NCBI GenBank assembly: GCA_024641805.1
Contig: JAHECJ010000140.1
Span: forward strand, 1-6,247
DNA: 6,247 nucleotides
DNA from: Desulfococcus sp.
GTDB lineage: Bacteria > Desulfobacterota > Desulfobacteria > Desulfobacterales > Desulfosalsimonadaceae
Direction: 5' to 3'
Shown: positions 5,443 to 6,247 of the stretch, piece by piece
How positions within the stretch are numbered: position 1 is the stretch's first letter
How the letters are laid out: each line of letters begins with the position of its first letter
Notes under the pieces: model-generated
What the model was told of the DNA's origin: nothing
Database searches by the model: none
The model's input: the letters and a program-made list of their open reading frames with translations, nothing else
Made by a program: the position numbers and the translations under genes

Positions 5443-6247
5443 TCAGGGGTCCAGGTTAAACAGCTTTCGGGTTAAATCCAGATAAACGGTTTTATTCCGG
5501 TGGGTTTCGGGGGTTTTCAGAAAAAGGGTCGGGTCATGAAGAATTTTTTTGATCAGGGATTCCGCCATTCTTTCCATGGCCATCCGGTCGTTTTCAGACA
5601 GATGCTGTAATGCCTGCAGGGTTTTAGACAATTCCATTCCCACGATCAAAGACAGTTTTTCCCTTAAGTCGATAATGGTCGGGATAACCCCCAGGCTTTC
5701 ATACCACTCGATAAATTTGATCACGGATTCTTCCACAATCCGTTCGGCCTTGATGGATTCCGCGTTTCGGGTTTCAAGATTTTCATTGATGACCCCCTGA
5801 AGGTCATCAATATCGTATACATAGGCATTTGAAATATGGTTGATGGCCGGGTCTATATCCCGCGGGACCGCTATATCAATAAAAAACAGCGGTCGGTTCT
5901 TTCGTGACCGCATGGCAGGCTTGACATGGTTCTTTGTAATGACGTAATCTGGCGATCCCGTTGAGCTGATAATGATATCAACGGATTTCAGTTTTTCAGG
6001 GATTTCCTCCAAACGGATGGCATGGCCCCGGAATCGGCCGGCCAGATCCACACCGACGGAAAACGTCCGGTTCGCAACCAGCAGATTTCCGGAAGACGTA
6101 TACCGGGTGAGATGCTCCACGGCCAGTTCGGCCATTTCACCGGCGCCCACAAGCAGAATGATTTTGTCGTCCAGGCGGTCAAAAATTTTCTTTGCCAGTT
6201 CCACGGCGGCAAAACTGATGGAAACCGCATGCCCGCCGATGCCGGTT
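5443..6247 (-). CDS. hemA: Glutamyl-tRNA reductase, C-terminal two thirds (5' end outside the window)
   Basis: HemA reduces glutamyl-tRNA(Glu) with NADPH to glutamate-1-semialdehyde, the first committed step of the C5 route to heme, siroheme and other tetrapyrroles. The frame stays open to the window edge: 14 residues precede the GTG at 6204 (a TGIGGHAVSISFAA segment) and match the conserved end of the catalytic domain, so that GTG is an internal valine and not the start. About 267 of an expected 420-430 residues are visible. Counting from the V at 6204: the Rossmann nucleotide-binding motif VGAGEMAE (19-26), SSTGSP (80-85), FFIDIAVPRDIDP (107-119) and YDIDDL (130-135), then the long spinal helix and C-terminal dimerisation domain (about 140-253). 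The catalytic cysteine lies outside the window. The gene ends with TGA at 5443-5445, and dksA follows 267 bases later on the same strand. Confidence 0.95.
   Translation of the reverse strand, partial: TGIGGHAVSISFAAVELAKKIFDRLDDKIILLVGAGEMAELAVEHLTRYTSSGNLLVANRTFSVGVDLAGRFRGHAIRLEEIPEKLKSVDIIISSTGSPDYVITKNHVKPAMRSRKNRPLFFIDIAVPRDIDPAINHISNAYVYDIDDLQGVINENLETRNAESIKAERIVEESVIKFIEWYESLGVIPTIIDLREKLSLIVGMELSKTLQALQHLSENDRMAMERMAESLIKKILHDPTLFLKTPETHRNKTVYLDLTRKLFNLDP

Noticed and set aside
5341..5475. Coding-like + strand frame of about 44 codons (contains KEGVFKDYHLIF) running into the end of hemA
   Set aside because: It has no start codon near its beginning (a TAG lies just upstream), overlaps hemA on the opposite strand and the dksA promoters. 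Could be a gene remnant, but one frame by eye is not enough; a protein search would settle it.
1..6247. Search for CRISPR arrays, insertion-sequence ends, tRNA/rRNA genes, phage or defence genes
   Set aside because: No regularly spaced repeats, transposase motifs, terminal inverted repeats, tRNA-like cloverleaf or known defence domains were noticed. Apart from the zinc-ribbon and CDF-like genes, the content is housekeeping.

Overview
The window looks like chromosomal DNA of a Desulfobacterota (delta-proteobacterial) bacterium, probably close to Desulfobacteraceae/Desulfosarcinaceae. This is inferred from four things: the C-terminal tail of the truncated first gene, which I recall from sensory proteins of that phylum; a DksA with the proteobacterial DxxDxA tip; an RNase III gene followed by an Elp3-like radical SAM gene; and moderate G+C. 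I see no rRNA, tRNA, CRISPR array, insertion sequence, phage gene or attachment site.

Left arm (1-1324, + strand): the last 32 codons of a signalling protein end in a CPEC motif. Two bases later begins a 406-residue membrane protein of unknown function. It has one N-terminal and three C-proximal membrane helices, a roughly 200-residue extracytoplasmic coiled-coil region, and a cytoplasmic tail with four CxxC/CxxCG knuckles (a double zinc ribbon). The two genes are probably one transcription unit.

Middle and right (1338-6247, all - strand, listed in transcription order from the right edge): hemA (glutamyl-tRNA reductase, N-terminus outside the window); a 267-bp gap with two candidate sigma70 promoters; a DksA/TraR-family regulator; a PHP-domain phosphatase/5'-3' exonuclease of the TrpH/RNase AM type; rnc (RNase III); an Elp3-like radical SAM protein without an acetyltransferase domain; and, after a 131-bp gap with its own candidate promoter, a short six-helix cation-efflux-like protein whose usual metal-site His/Asp pair is replaced by two cysteines.

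The block from dksA to the radical SAM gene is tightly packed. The PHP gene starts inside dksA, and the PHP stop overlaps the rnc start by one base. It reads as an operon centred on stable-RNA synthesis and maturation: DksA for rRNA transcription, RNase III and an RNase AM-like enzyme for rRNA processing, and possibly a tRNA-modification-like radical SAM enzyme. hemA also works on a tRNA substrate, but nothing here shows that it belongs to the same unit.

Most of the window is ordinary housekeeping sequence. The least explained parts are the zinc-ribbon membrane protein linked to a sensor, and the cysteine-substituted CDF-like protein that converges on it. I found no evidence for a large undescribed system.
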